64,000 bases of DNA from contig CANLHK010000002.1 in NCBI GenBank assembly GCA_947490615.1, positions 186,001 through 250,000 of the forward strand. Reading direction: 5' to 3'. The position numbers and the translations under genes were made by a program. Of the stretch, positions 23,418-32,067 are shown in pieces. Each line of letters opens with the position of its first letter. Position 1 is the stretch's first letter. Below the pieces are notes generated by a model that saw only the letters and a list, made by a program, of their open reading frames with translations, had not been told where the DNA came from and searched no databases. Source of the DNA: Planctomycetaceae bacterium (GTDB lineage: Bacteria; Planctomycetota; Phycisphaerae; Phycisphaerales; SM1A02).

Positions 23418-24659
23418 TCAGGACTCCGTCGCCTTCGCGTGCAACGCGCGCAAGCGTGCTTCGAGCGCGGTCGTCGGTGCGGTGTGGCGTCGAGCCATCA
23501 TCGCTCGCGCGGTCTCCATGAACTTGTCGAAGCGGAAACTCCGCGGTCCTTCCGCGCCGTCGACGAGCCACGCAAAACGCGGCACCAGCGACGCTGGTGG
23601 ACGGGACTGCGCGATCATCGCACCAGTTCCAACGGTCGTACCCGTCATGAGTCGTGTTCCGATCGCGAGCTTGGCATGGTCGCCGAGAATTGAACCCCAG
23701 AACTTCCGTCCCGTGCGAACCAGTCCGCAGTCGGCCTCGAGTCGAACGAAGACCTCGCCGTAGGTATTGAGGAGATTCGAGTTGTCGGTGCCCGCGCCGA
23801 TGTTGACCCACTCCCCAACGAAGCTGTCACCGAGATGTCCATCGTGCGATTTGTTGGAGTACGACTGGAAGATCACACCACCAACTTCGCCGCCGACACG
23901 ACAGTGCGGCCCGATCACAGTGGAAGCCTTGATGAGAGCGCGCTCGGACACGATCGAGCCATTCAAGACCGCGCAGGGACCGACGAGTACCGACAGCGGT
24001 CGCACCACCACATCGGTACCGATGATGACGGGACCATTCGATGCGTCAATCACGCAGAAAGGACCGAGGCGCGCCGATGGATCGATCCGAATCGTGTGCT
24101 TCCCAAACGACTGTCCCTCGTCGGGCCGGAGGCTCCGAGCGCGGGTGTGACCCGAGTGCATGCGGAGGTCTTCGTCGAGTGTCGCGCCGATTCTCGAAGT
24201 CAGATCCCACGGCGCGTTGGCCAACGAGACCTCAATCGTCGCGGTGGAGTTCCAAGTCGCCCGCGAGAGATTCGCCACCATCGCGCGCGGTGCGACCGCT
24301 GCGACGAGCGTGCCATCGGCGTCGACGAGTGATTCTCCGATCTTGAGCGCGCTGATCCGAGCCATCACGCTCAAGTCAAGCAAGCGGCCGTTCACGACGA
24401 GGCATGCGTCGGCGCTTGGAACGGCATTCACGGCGCGCCCTGTTGATTCGGCGACGAGCGTTTCAACGCCCGGATCAACCATCAGCGCGGCTGCCTCACG
24501 ACCGATCGCGGACTCGATGCGCTCGAGAATCGTCGACAGCCCCGCACGCAGTTGGAACGCAGCGCGCAGGTCGGTCAGCGGACCAAACTGGCCTTTGCCG
24601 TCGTCAAAGACGACGAGCGGAATCAAACCAGACTCGCGACGATCGGCAGGCACGCTCAT
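23418..24659 (-). CDS. GlmU-like bifunctional sugar nucleotidyltransferase/acetyltransferase (TIGR03991-type)
   Basis: A 413-residue protein like the alternative GlmU of Bacteroidetes and planctomycetes, expected to make UDP-GlcNAc for peptidoglycan and related polymers. The N-terminal part (about 10-200) begins with LIPLVVFDDGKGQFGPLTDLRAAFQLR, a divergent nucleotidyltransferase opening lacking the classic LAAGxGTRM. The C-terminal part (about 195-375) is a left-handed beta helix of hexapeptide repeats (IDPSARLGPFCVIDASNGPVII, VGEWVNIGAGTDNSNLL). Activity is inferred from family; only experiment shows which reaction is kept. It sits 20 nt after mreD and directly abuts polA. The ATG at 24659 has a TACAGT 6 nt upstream, so it may also have its own leaderless promoter. 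Confidence 0.85.
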   Translation of the reverse strand: MSVPADRRESGLIPLVVFDDGKGQFGPLTDLRAAFQLRAGLSTILERIESAIGREAAALMVDPGVETLVAESTGRAVNAVPSADACLVVNGRLLDLSVMARISALKIGESLVDADGTLVAAVAPRAMVANLSRATWNSTATIEVSLANAPWDLTSRIGATLDEDLRMHSGHTRARSLRPDEGQSFGKHTIRIDPSARLGPFCVIDASNGPVIIGTDVVVRPLSVLVGPCAVLNGSIVSERALIKASTVIGPHCRVGGEVGGVIFQSYSNKSHDGHLGDSFVGEWVNIGAGTDNSNLLNTYGEVFVRLEADCGLVRTGRKFWGSILGDHAKLAIGTRLMTGTTVGTGAMIAQSRPPASLVPRFAWLVDGAEGPRSFRFDKFMETARAMMARRHTAPTTALEARLRALHAKATES

Positions 24660-24665
24660 CGTGGC

Positions 24666-24671
24666 ACTGTA
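24666..24671 (-). promoter_or_regulatory. Putative -10 element of the GlmU-like gene
   Basis: Minus strand TACAGT, 6 nt (GCCACG), then ATG. It lies in the 20-nt gap after the mreD stop, so a secondary promoter inside the operon is possible. Confidence 0.4.
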
Positions 24672-24679
24672 CAGCGACG

Positions 24680-25264
24680 CTAGACGAGCTCGCGCGCTGC
24701 GCCATGCACAACGCGCTTGGCCGTCGAGAATCCCCAAAGCGTTCGGCTCTTCTCGAGCAGCCAAACGGTTGGAATCGCAATCACTCCGTTGGCCAACGCC
24801 GTCTTGGTCTGGTGCCACATTTCTCTCGCGCCTGTCCCAGGCCACCACGAGGGTTGCTCGCCACTCCAAAGTCCCTGCCGAACCATCCATAACGCCACGA
24901 ACACGACAGCCGCGAGCCACGAGAAGACCAACACCGCGAACCCGCTTGAGATCGGGTTGCGATGGTAAAGCAGCGATCGCAACGGTAAGACTGCAAGCGC
25001 GCCGAGCGCAAAGCCGAGCGTCCACGGACCGATCACGGTCAGTTGACTTCCATCGACTCGAAGAGTGGGGCTGAGCAGATCAGCAAAGAGCCCCGCGAGC
25101 ATGGCCAATCGCACCGCGTAGATCTTTGGCGCCGAAAGCAGCGCAAACACAGTGACGCATGGCAGGAAGCGCGGCTGCGCTCCAGCGATCTCAAGGAGAG
25201 CTCCCGCGCTGGCGTCCACCGCAATCGACACCAAGATCATCAAGAGGTAGACACTCCACCTCAT
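24680..25264 (-). CDS. mreD: Rod-shape-determining protein MreD-like membrane protein
   Basis: A 194-residue integral membrane protein with about five hydrophobic segments (VYLLMILVSIAVDASAGALL; YAVRLAMLAGLFADLLSPTL; WTLGFALGALAVLPLRSLL; AVLVFSWLAAVVFVALWMV; ALANGVIAIPTVWLLEKS). Sequence is poorly conserved in MreD generally; the call rests on size, topology, the AGLFADLLSP-like segment and its place 13 nt after mreC. MreD is a membrane part of the elongasome that guides lateral wall synthesis. The ATG at 25264 is favoured over a longer frame that overlaps mreC. Confidence 0.82.
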   Translation of the reverse strand: MRWSVYLLMILVSIAVDASAGALLEIAGAQPRFLPCVTVFALLSAPKIYAVRLAMLAGLFADLLSPTLRVDGSQLTVIGPWTLGFALGALAVLPLRSLLYHRNPISSGFAVLVFSWLAAVVFVALWMVRQGLWSGEQPSWWPGTGAREMWHQTKTALANGVIAIPTVWLLEKSRTLWGFSTAKRVVHGAARELV

Positions 25265-25277
25265 GCGTGCCCCCGCT

Positions 25278-26180
25278 TCATGGCTGACCACCTGACAATG
25301 GTGGCGCCGGGTCCACAACCACGATGACCTCGGACTCGTCCGCGAGTTCGATCAACGGCTCTACCTCGACCCTGCGCGCGAGTGGAACTTCTTCATTCGG
25401 AAGGATGCGCCGGACCCTCCCGACGCGCATGCCGCGGCCCGCGCTCCCAAATCGATCGTCAGAGAGCCGCGCGATCTGCCCGACGCTGACCTCTGCATCA
25501 GAAGCGATGTCGCCGAGCCAGAGGCCTCCGTCAGTCGGCTTGAGGACCGTGCCGAGGTACACCGAGGGTTCACGCGCGGGCTCGACGCCATCCGCGGGGT
25601 AGAGCCGAACGCCGAGCGTGCAGCGCGTCGAAGGCTTCGCGAGCGAGATGAACTCACCAGGATCTGCGCCGATCACGCCCGCCAGAATGTCGCCGTGAGC
25701 AATGACCGCGGCGTCGCGGCGCACGCCGTGACGAAGTCCGACTGCGATGCGAACCAGCCCGTCACGCCGCGTGGGATCGAGTCCAACCACGCGTGCGGTT
25801 GCGAGTTCCGCCCCCGAGTTTCCTAATCGCGCGCGCACAGCTCTCAGTTGCAGCATCTCGCGCTCCAACGCCTCGACACGCAGGCGTTGCTGCTCAAAGA
25901 GCGTTCGATAGCGCTCGCTGGCCATCTCCATCTCGATGACTTCAGGCGCGCGCGGATCGAAGGTTGCACGGGGCGGTCGCAAGCGATCCCGTGTCGCAAG
26001 TCCAAAGTGCATGAGTGGCACGATCGGCACGGCGACGATGCGCGCAAGGTCACCTGTCCATGGCTGCAGCCCACGCGCGGGCATCAGTGCGATCAACAGC
26101 AGCACGACGACGATCGCCCAATCGAGACGCCGCCCCGTCAATCGTCCAGTCAGGAAACGGAAGAAGCGACTCGGATTCAT
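25278..26180 (-). CDS. mreC: Rod-shape-determining protein MreC
   Basis: A protein of about 300 residues with one N-terminal membrane helix (LDWAIVVVLLLIALMP), a coiled-coil (about 80-115, ERYRTLFEQQRLRVEALEREMLQLRA) and a beta-rich periplasmic part (ARVVGLDPTRRDGLVRIAVG, VIGADPGEFISLAKPSTRCTLGVRL). It fits MreC, which forms filaments linking MreB to the cell-wall synthases PBP2-RodA. I chose the ATG at 26180; a GTG at 26225 is an alternative adding 15 residues. It follows mreB closely and precedes mreD by 13 nt. Confidence 0.88.
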   Translation of the reverse strand: MNPSRFFRFLTGRLTGRRLDWAIVVVLLLIALMPARGLQPWTGDLARIVAVPIVPLMHFGLATRDRLRPPRATFDPRAPEVIEMEMASERYRTLFEQQRLRVEALEREMLQLRAVRARLGNSGAELATARVVGLDPTRRDGLVRIAVGLRHGVRRDAAVIAHGDILAGVIGADPGEFISLAKPSTRCTLGVRLYPADGVEPAREPSVYLGTVLKPTDGGLWLGDIASDAEVSVGQIARLSDDRFGSAGRGMRVGRVRRILPNEEVPLARRVEVEPLIELADESEVIVVVDPAPPLSGGQP

Positions 26181-26253
26181 TCGACGCCGCACCAATCCAA
26201 TCGTGGGGAGTGAGAACGGTCCCACTGACGCGCCTGCTTTGTCACCGTCGCGC

Positions 26254-27309
26254 TCAGCCCTCGTCGGCGTCGGTGTCCATCGTCGCCTTCCAGTCCTCGA
26301 GGTTTTCGAGGTAGATGGCAGTCCCCCGCGCGACGCAGGTCAACGGATCATCGGCAACCTTCACGGACAACCCTGTGCGTTCTTCGATGACCGAGCCAAT
26401 GCCGCGCAACAGCGCACCACCACCCGCGATGGTGATGCCATTGTCCACGAGATCTGCGCTGAGTTCGGCGTCAGCGTTCTCAAGCGTGCGCAGGACCGCT
26501 TCGACGATCTGACCGACTGGCTCGAGCAGCGCCTCGCGGATTTCTTCGCTCGAGATGACGACCTTGCGAGGAAGTCCCTGCACGGCGTCGCGGCCGCGCA
26601 CATCCATGGTGAGTTCCTTGGCCAAGGGTGCAGCGCTGCCGATCTCGATCTTGACGCGCTCAGCAGTCTGCTCGCCGATCATGAGGCCGTACTGCTTCTT
26701 CATGTGGTTGATGATGGCTTCGTCGAACTCGTCTCCAGCGACGCGCAGCGACTCGCAAGTCACCATGCCCGCGAGACTGATGATCGCCACGTCGGTGGTA
26801 CCGCCACCGATGTCCACGATCATGCTTGCGGTGGCCTCGCCAACGGGTAGACCAGCACCCATGGCGGCGGCCATTGGTTCTTCGATCAAGTAGACGCGAC
26901 GCGCACCTGCGCGACCAGCGCTTTCAAAGACGGCCTTGCGCTCCACCGCGGTGATACCCGAAGGAACCGCGATGACGACCCGCGGCGCGAACAGGCGGCT
27001 ACGGCCTGTGACCTTGCGGATGAAGTACGCGAGCATCGCCTCGGTGATCTCAAAGTCAGAAATCACGCCGTCCTTCATCGGGCGAATGGCGCTGATGGTG
27101 CCTGGGGTCTTGCCGAGCATCTCCTTCGCAGCCCAACCGACGGCCGTGCCGTTGTTCAGGACCTTGTTGGTGCCCTTGCGAACGGCAACCACGGATGGCT
27201 CGTTGAGCACGATCCCTTCCCCTCGGACGCAAACCAGGGTGTTGCAGGTACCGAGGTCGATACCCATATCGACGCTGAACCAACCGAAGAGTTTGTCGAC
27301 GATGCTCAC
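26254..27309 (-). CDS. mreB: Rod-shape-determining actin homologue MreB
   Basis: A 351-residue actin-fold ATPase that forms membrane-bound filaments directing cell elongation. Phosphate 1 motif VDMGIDLGTCNTLV, connecting and phosphate 2 motif IVDIGGGTTDVAIISL, and adenosine motif TIAGGGALLRGI are all present, and length is normal. It starts with GTG: GAGGG lies about 9 nt upstream. A 9-bp hairpin is in the leader (27344-27363). First gene of mreB-mreC-mreD-glmU-like-polA. Presence of a full mre set suggests rod-shaped or controlled elongating growth with peptidoglycan, although many planctomycetes keep only a subset. Confidence 0.96.
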   Translation of the reverse strand: MSIVDKLFGWFSVDMGIDLGTCNTLVCVRGEGIVLNEPSVVAVRKGTNKVLNNGTAVGWAAKEMLGKTPGTISAIRPMKDGVISDFEITEAMLAYFIRKVTGRSRLFAPRVVIAVPSGITAVERKAVFESAGRAGARRVYLIEEPMAAAMGAGLPVGEATASMIVDIGGGTTDVAIISLAGMVTCESLRVAGDEFDEAIINHMKKQYGLMIGEQTAERVKIEIGSAAPLAKELTMDVRGRDAVQGLPRKVVISSEEIREALLEPVGQIVEAVLRTLENADAELSADLVDNGITIAGGGALLRGIGSVIEERTGLSVKVADDPLTCVARGTAIYLENLEDWKATMDTDADEG

Positions 27310-27343
27310 AGGATTTCGCCCTCAAATTGCCCAGTTCCGCGCT

Positions 27344-27363
27344 CCCAAGCATGGATGCTTGGG
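27344..27363 (-). promoter_or_regulatory. Hairpin in the mreB leader
   Basis: CCCAAGCAT, two bases, ATGCTTGGG: 9 perfect pairs, about 35 nt before the mreB start. No U-tract follows, so it is not an intrinsic terminator. It may stabilise the mRNA or bind a regulator. Confidence 0.4.
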
Positions 27364-27568
27364 GGAGGCAGAGCGTAGCAGAAGTGCGCTGTAGCCTGCA
27401 CGCTCGCGCGATCGTTCTTCCTCGGCGTTCAGGATGCGGGGACCTCTGACCTGTTCCTACTGGCGGATGCAGAACGCGCGCACCCCGTGATCCGCCACGG
27501 CGCAACTCAAGAGTTCGCTGCCAAGAGAGGAAGCGAATCCGTGAGGCGATGCGGGGATGTGAACGAAC

Positions 27569-27763
27569 TCAGCGAATCACATTGAGGGGCGAGCCGGGCT
27601 GTCCACCGGCTTCGGCCTGCTTCATGTTCGCGAGACTGAGGACCGTCACGCCCGCGCCCAACACGAGTGCCGCGACGACGAGAAGCGCGGTGTACACGCC
27701 CATCTCACCGCGACGGGTGTTGGAGGAACGAGCGCTGGAGCTGCTGGTGCTGGACTTTGCCAT
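27569..27763 (-). CDS. Small single-pass membrane protein
   Basis: A 64-residue protein. Residues 1-20 are Ser-rich with Arg (AKSSTSSSSARSSNTRRGE), residues 22-46 form a membrane helix (GVYTALLVVAALVLGAGVTVLSL), and a short tail follows. It lies 47 nt after the coiled-coil membrane protein gene and 259 bases before mreB, all on the same strand. No family recognised. Codon use is like its neighbours, and the position in an envelope gene block supports it being real. Confidence 0.6.
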   Translation of the reverse strand: MAKSSTSSSSARSSNTRRGEMGVYTALLVVAALVLGAGVTVLSLANMKQAEAGGQPGSPLNVIR

Positions 27764-27810
27764 GATGCTTGGTTCTCACCGACGAGTTGCTGCAACGAAC
27801 GCTGATCCAA

Positions 27811-28704
27811 TTACTCGCCCGAGCGCGCGATCGCGCGCTGGCCGACCTTGACTTCGCCACGGCTCGCAGCGTCCTCAAGCTCCACGACACCGACCGAGCG
27901 ATTCACATCGACTTCGGTGATGCGCAGGTTGCCGACGAAGGTGCTGCCGTCGCCGATGGTCATCATCCAACCAGCCTTGAGCCCATCACGGGCGCCAGCG
28001 TTGATCTCTGCGAGCGTCGAGTTGCCGTCGCGGCGGACGCTGATGATCGTTGCCGACACTCTGCGGGTCGCGACGATGTGCTCGCCGACTGCGCCAGCGC
28101 GTGCCTTGGCGAGTTCGCCAACGCTTGCGACATAATCAGCAACGGTCGCGAGAGCGCGATCCTTCTCGTCGCCAAGACGCTTGACTTCCTCTTGCAGCGC
28201 GCGACGCGCCGCGTCAGCGACTTCGAGGCTCGACTGCGAGGAATCAAACGCCTCTTGCACTTCGACAAGACGCTTCTCGGCTTCCATCGAACGGGTGCGG
28301 AGGTTGCGCAGTTCAGCAACGAGCGTCTCGGTGAGTTCACCAGTCGCCTTGCCGTTCTGTGCGAGGACTTCGAGGCTCGCAGCGATCGACGCCTGCGCGG
28401 CCTTGGTGCCAGCGAGTTCTTGAGTGGCCTTGCGTGCCTCAGCGCCCTTGGAGTCGGCTTGCTTCTGAAGGTCAGCAACCTTCGACTCCATCGCACGGAG
28501 ATCGCCCTCAATCTTCTGCTGCGAGGCAAGCCATGCCGCGCGCTCAGTCGAGAGGATCGCCTCGGCCGCAGATGCTGCAGCTTGCGCTTCCTTGAACTTC
28601 TTCTGGAAGGACGATTCGTTGGTCGCGTTGACTGCAACCAGTGGCACGATCGCCACAGTGAGGAGCGCAACGAGCACGATGAAGATCTTGGTCAGGACGT
28701 GCAC
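27811..28704 (-). CDS. Membrane-anchored long coiled-coil protein
   Basis: A 297-residue protein with an N-terminal membrane helix (TKIFIVLVALLTVAIVPLVAV, about 4-24), then a coiled-coil of about 180 residues rich in Ala, Glu, Lys and Gln, and a beta-rich C-terminal domain (about 215-297: VSATIISVRRDGNSTLAEINAG, LKAGWMMTIGDGSTFVGNLRI, VKVGQRAIA). The overall plan mirrors MreC (helix, coiled-coil, beta domain), and the gene lies just upstream of mreB. I chose the GTG at 28704: AAGGA stands 8-9 nt before it. Longer ATG starts would put a charged tail before the helix. Function unknown; an elongasome-associated scaffold is an inference. Confidence 0.75.
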   Translation of the reverse strand: MHVLTKIFIVLVALLTVAIVPLVAVNATNESSFQKKFKEAQAAASAAEAILSTERAAWLASQQKIEGDLRAMESKVADLQKQADSKGAEARKATQELAGTKAAQASIAASLEVLAQNGKATGELTETLVAELRNLRTRSMEAEKRLVEVQEAFDSSQSSLEVADAARRALQEEVKRLGDEKDRALATVADYVASVGELAKARAGAVGEHIVATRRVSATIISVRRDGNSTLAEINAGARDGLKAGWMMTIGDGSTFVGNLRITEVDVNRSVGVVELEDAASRGEVKVGQRAIARSGE

Positions 28705-29007
28705 TTCGGGGTTCCTTGCTTTCTGAGTGTTCGACAACCACTTCCGCAGAGCGGACTCCAAACTGTGAGCCAAGGTACGGACCGCACTCCTTGCGGGATG
28801 CATCTTGGGCCACACCCTGCGCTGACATGGTCTGATCGTGCTGGCGACTTCTTCAGTCGTTCTCGGATCGAGCTCATGCCTCGCAGGGGTCGGATTTTGT
28901 ACCGAGCCTTTGCGGGTGTGTCAATCGCCCCGACGCACAAAGTCGTGCTGCACGTGGTGCTTCACCGCTGTGCCAAGGCCTTAGCCGACGGGCGGCCTCA
29001 TGAGGAC
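28705..29007. other. Gap between HEAT-repeat lipoprotein and coiled-coil protein genes
   Basis: 303 bases without a supported gene. A frame continuous with the coiled-coil gene runs through the first 110 bases, but its translation has no features of a real N-terminus. I see no clear promoter or hairpin; the AAGGA ribosome-binding site of the downstream gene is at 28713-28717. Confidence 0.5.
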
Positions 29008-30276
29008 TCAGTCGGCCGCTTCGAACCCCGCAGCGGCCGCGATCTGCACGCTGGGGTTGGCGTCGAGCAGCAGCGTCCCGAGCAGCGATTCCGCCTCAGG
29101 AGACGCGATTTCACCGAGCAATGAAGCGGTTTGCGCGCGGACGCGGGCATCAGGGTGCGTCGCATATTGCCGCGCAATCATCAGCGGCGCCTTCTCGGAG
29201 CCGAGCTTCGCGAGGGCTCGCGCCGCCGCCAAACGGATCTCAGGACTCCGCTCCGCAGAACCCTGCGCGGTGATGACGCGCTCGAGCATGGGGCGCGAAA
29301 CTTCGTCCTTGAGCCTTCCGATGGCGTCACACGCGACGATCGTCAACTCGCCCTGCTCTGGCGGCGCGAACAAGGCCGCACGAATCGGCTCGATTTCTCG
29401 CTCTTCACCAAGCTTGACCAGCGCCTCTGCTGCCGCAAGATCGACCAATCGGACGCGCAGCGGGTTGATGAGCTTCATTCCCTGACCGAGCGAAGAGGTG
29501 ATCAGCGGAATCGCGGAGGCATTCCCGAGTTCACCAAGGACGAGGTAGGCGTTGGCGCGAATCTCAGGGTCGTTCTGCTCGAGCATCGCAGCCAGCGGCG
29601 TGAAGTCGACGCTCGTCCCCAGCCGCGACATGGCCAGCATCGCAGCGGCCTGAACGGACGGACTTGGATCGTGCAGGAGCGGTTCAACGAGATCCTTCAC
29701 CGCCGTCACGCGCGCGTTGGCCACCGACATGCACGCAACAAAGCGCACGCCGCGGTTCTCATCCACGAGTGCTCGGGGCGCGAGTTCCGCCAACAAGCGC
29801 GGGCTGCGGATGCAGGCCTCAATCGCGTGCGCACGAAGTGCAGCCCAGTCGCTGACCGCCGCAGCGCGCAAGACGCGGTTGGCATCGCGCGTCAAGTTGG
29901 CGTTGGGTGGTTCATGGAGAGCTGTCTCGGCTGAGGGAGCGCTTGAAGTCGTCGTCACGGCGACTTTGGTCGGGGGCGGTGCGATCGGCGTGACGGGAAG
30001 CTGCGGCGGCGCAACGATCGGCTTGACGGGCTCGGTCGTCACGGCGACGGTCGTCGTGGTGGGAGCTGGCTCAGCGGTTGGTGGCACCACAGCGGCAGCT
30101 GGCGCAGGCGTGGCTTTCGCTGCTGCTCCGCCAAGCGATTGCGATTTGGAGCTGAACTCCGCACGCGCTGTCGTGGGGTCAAGATGCGACGCGCACGAAG
30201 CGCCAAGGAGCGAACTCACGACCGCGAGTTGAAGGGCGCGCGCGCTAGGGAGAATCTGGCTCATCGATCGCCTCAT
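29008..30276 (-). CDS. HEAT-repeat lipoprotein
   Basis: A 422-residue exported protein. The signal peptide ends in LLGASC, with lipobox Cys at 28. Residues about 35-130 are a low-complexity spacer of Pro, Ala, Thr and Val that could cross the peptidoglycan. Residues about 130-420 are a helical array of HEAT/Armadillo-type repeats (VRFVACMSVANARV, SPSVQAAAMLAMSRLG, PEIRANAYLVLGELGNASAIPLI, PEIRLAAARALAKLGSE, RVRAQTASLLGEIASPEAESLL). Such arrays bind proteins; the partner is unknown. It follows lnt, the lipoprotein N-acyltransferase gene, on the same strand. Confidence 0.85.
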   Translation of the reverse strand: MRRSMSQILPSARALQLAVVSSLLGASCASHLDPTTARAEFSSKSQSLGGAAAKATPAPAAAVVPPTAEPAPTTTTVAVTTEPVKPIVAPPQLPVTPIAPPPTKVAVTTTSSAPSAETALHEPPNANLTRDANRVLRAAAVSDWAALRAHAIEACIRSPRLLAELAPRALVDENRGVRFVACMSVANARVTAVKDLVEPLLHDPSPSVQAAAMLAMSRLGTSVDFTPLAAMLEQNDPEIRANAYLVLGELGNASAIPLITSSLGQGMKLINPLRVRLVDLAAAEALVKLGEEREIEPIRAALFAPPEQGELTIVACDAIGRLKDEVSRPMLERVITAQGSAERSPEIRLAAARALAKLGSEKAPLMIARQYATHPDARVRAQTASLLGEIASPEAESLLGTLLLDANPSVQIAAAAGFEAAD

Positions 30277-30381
30277 TCCAAAGTTGATGGGTGGTGAAAG
30301 TCAACGGACAACCGCGATCTATCGGCCTTGAGGCTGGACTTTGTACAGGCTTTGCGTGGCGCCGTCACGCCGCGCCTCGGC

Positions 30382-32067
30382 TCAGCGCGCGTTGGATCCG
30401 CGCCCAAGCCGTGGCAAAAAGCTGCCCAACACCGCGAGCGCCAACGCGCCCCACGCCACCGAATCGCCCAGCCGAATCGACATCGGAACCCCCGCGCCTG
30501 CGACGGGCGCAGCGAGCAAGGCCTCTGCTTTGTCCACATCCAGTTTCGCGACGATTCTCCCGACGCGATCGATCGACGCCGACATGCCCGTATTCGCCGA
30601 GCGCAAGACCGGCGTATCAAGCTCAATGGCGCGCAGTTGAGAGACTTGCAGATACTGGCGTCGCCCTGAACCTGACGGTCCAAACCACCCATCGTTGGAC
30701 AGATTCATGAGGACGCCCGCACGCCGCGCGCCCTCTGGAAAGGCAATCCTGCGCGCCGCCCACGGCATGGTGATTTCGAAACAGATTGGAACCGCCACCT
30801 CCAAGGTCGCACCCTGCCCGCGGGAAAGCTCGATTGAGAATTGCCGCGCTTCACTGGCGGCTTTTAGGTCAAAGCTCATCCCGTCGGCGCCAAACGCGAG
30901 CAGCCGTTCTTCAAGCCAGTCCCAATTGGAAATGATCGGCATGACCTCACCAAACGGCGTGAGGTAGACCTTGTCGGTGCGCCCAACGACGCCGTCACCG
31001 CCGACGAGGTAGGCGCTGTTGAAACGCGCGCTCCACTCGAAGTGCTGATCGACCACGCGCAGCCCCGCCGTTGCAGGCGAACCAATCAAGAGCGGCGCAT
31101 GAACGCGCGTCGAGAGATCGCGCAGTGCTTCGAGATATCGATCGCCTGGGTAGAGATGTTCCCGCACCAAGAGTTCCACGGTGTCCGCGTCGAGGCCGTG
31201 ACCCGGGAGCGTCGTCTCGGGCCACAGCACGAGGTCGATTGGTGTTCCCGCTAAAGCGGCCAACTTCGCGCCCTCGATTGTCTGCCGGCAGATCTCGAGG
31301 AACTCTTCTTCCTGCTCTTCCCGTGTCGAACGGAACTTGTTCGACATCGGAATGTTCGTCTGCACGATGAGGATGTTCGCGCGTTCAGTGTGTGCGGCGC
31401 TTGCTGCGTCAGAGTCTGCAACGCGCCATGTGCCCCAAATCGCCGATGCGAGAAGCAGCGCGACCGCCACGACGGGTGAGACGACGCGCAGCGCGCCGCG
31501 ACCAACGCACAGATCAAGGACGCCGCCGGAGACCGCTGCGACAAGTGCCGAAAGCAACCAGGTTCCGCCAAGCGCCGCCACCTGCGCCACCGCCGTCCAC
31601 TCGGCCAACGGATGCGCAGCAAAGAACCACGCGTAGCCGCTACAGACGAGATCTCCGCGCAACACTTCGACCGACACAACTGCCACGGGAAGTGTGAGAA
31701 GCGCGGGCCAACGAGGCGTCTTCACGCTCCCTGAGAGCCGTCGAATCAGAAGTGCCAGCACCGCCATCCACGCAGCGAGGTAGAGCGCAAGAAACGGCAT
31801 GCCCAGTTGGGTGATGTGCTGCATCCACCACTGATTCAGCAGAAACACAGGAAAAAACGCGACAAGCATCATCCACGCCAAGTCGCGTGCACGAGGCGCA
31901 CTGCGCGCAGCCAATGCGAGAAGCGCAGGCCATGCAAACGCCAACGGCCAACCGAGGACGAACTGGTCCGAAAGAGGAAAAGAGAGTCCAAAGGTGACGG
32001 CCGCGAGTCCTGTGAAACACCAGGCACGCAACAAGGAGTGCGATCCTGCGCAGTCAGCGTCCCGCAT
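30382..32067 (-). CDS. lnt: Apolipoprotein N-acyltransferase
   Basis: A 561-residue inner-membrane enzyme that adds the third acyl chain to lipoproteins. About seven membrane segments occupy residues 12-225 and a final one lies near 535-552. The nitrilase-like periplasmic domain holds the catalytic triad: Glu in VLWPETTLPG, Lys in DKVYLTPFGE, Cys in VPICFEI. GVLMNLSNDGWFG is also typical. The start overlaps the end of accD by 14 bases, so the two are co-transcribed. Several lipoproteins in the window (15701, 29008, 49672) would be substrates. Presence of Lnt implies a Gram-negative type envelope. Confidence 0.95.
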   Translation of the reverse strand: MRDADCAGSHSLLRAWCFTGLAAVTFGLSFPLSDQFVLGWPLAFAWPALLALAARSAPRARDLAWMMLVAFFPVFLLNQWWMQHITQLGMPFLALYLAAWMAVLALLIRRLSGSVKTPRWPALLTLPVAVVSVEVLRGDLVCSGYAWFFAAHPLAEWTAVAQVAALGGTWLLSALVAAVSGGVLDLCVGRGALRVVSPVVAVALLLASAIWGTWRVADSDAASAAHTERANILIVQTNIPMSNKFRSTREEQEEEFLEICRQTIEGAKLAALAGTPIDLVLWPETTLPGHGLDADTVELLVREHLYPGDRYLEALRDLSTRVHAPLLIGSPATAGLRVVDQHFEWSARFNSAYLVGGDGVVGRTDKVYLTPFGEVMPIISNWDWLEERLLAFGADGMSFDLKAASEARQFSIELSRGQGATLEVAVPICFEITMPWAARRIAFPEGARRAGVLMNLSNDGWFGPSGSGRRQYLQVSQLRAIELDTPVLRSANTGMSASIDRVGRIVAKLDVDKAEALLAAPVAGAGVPMSIRLGDSVAWGALALAVLGSFLPRLGRGSNAR

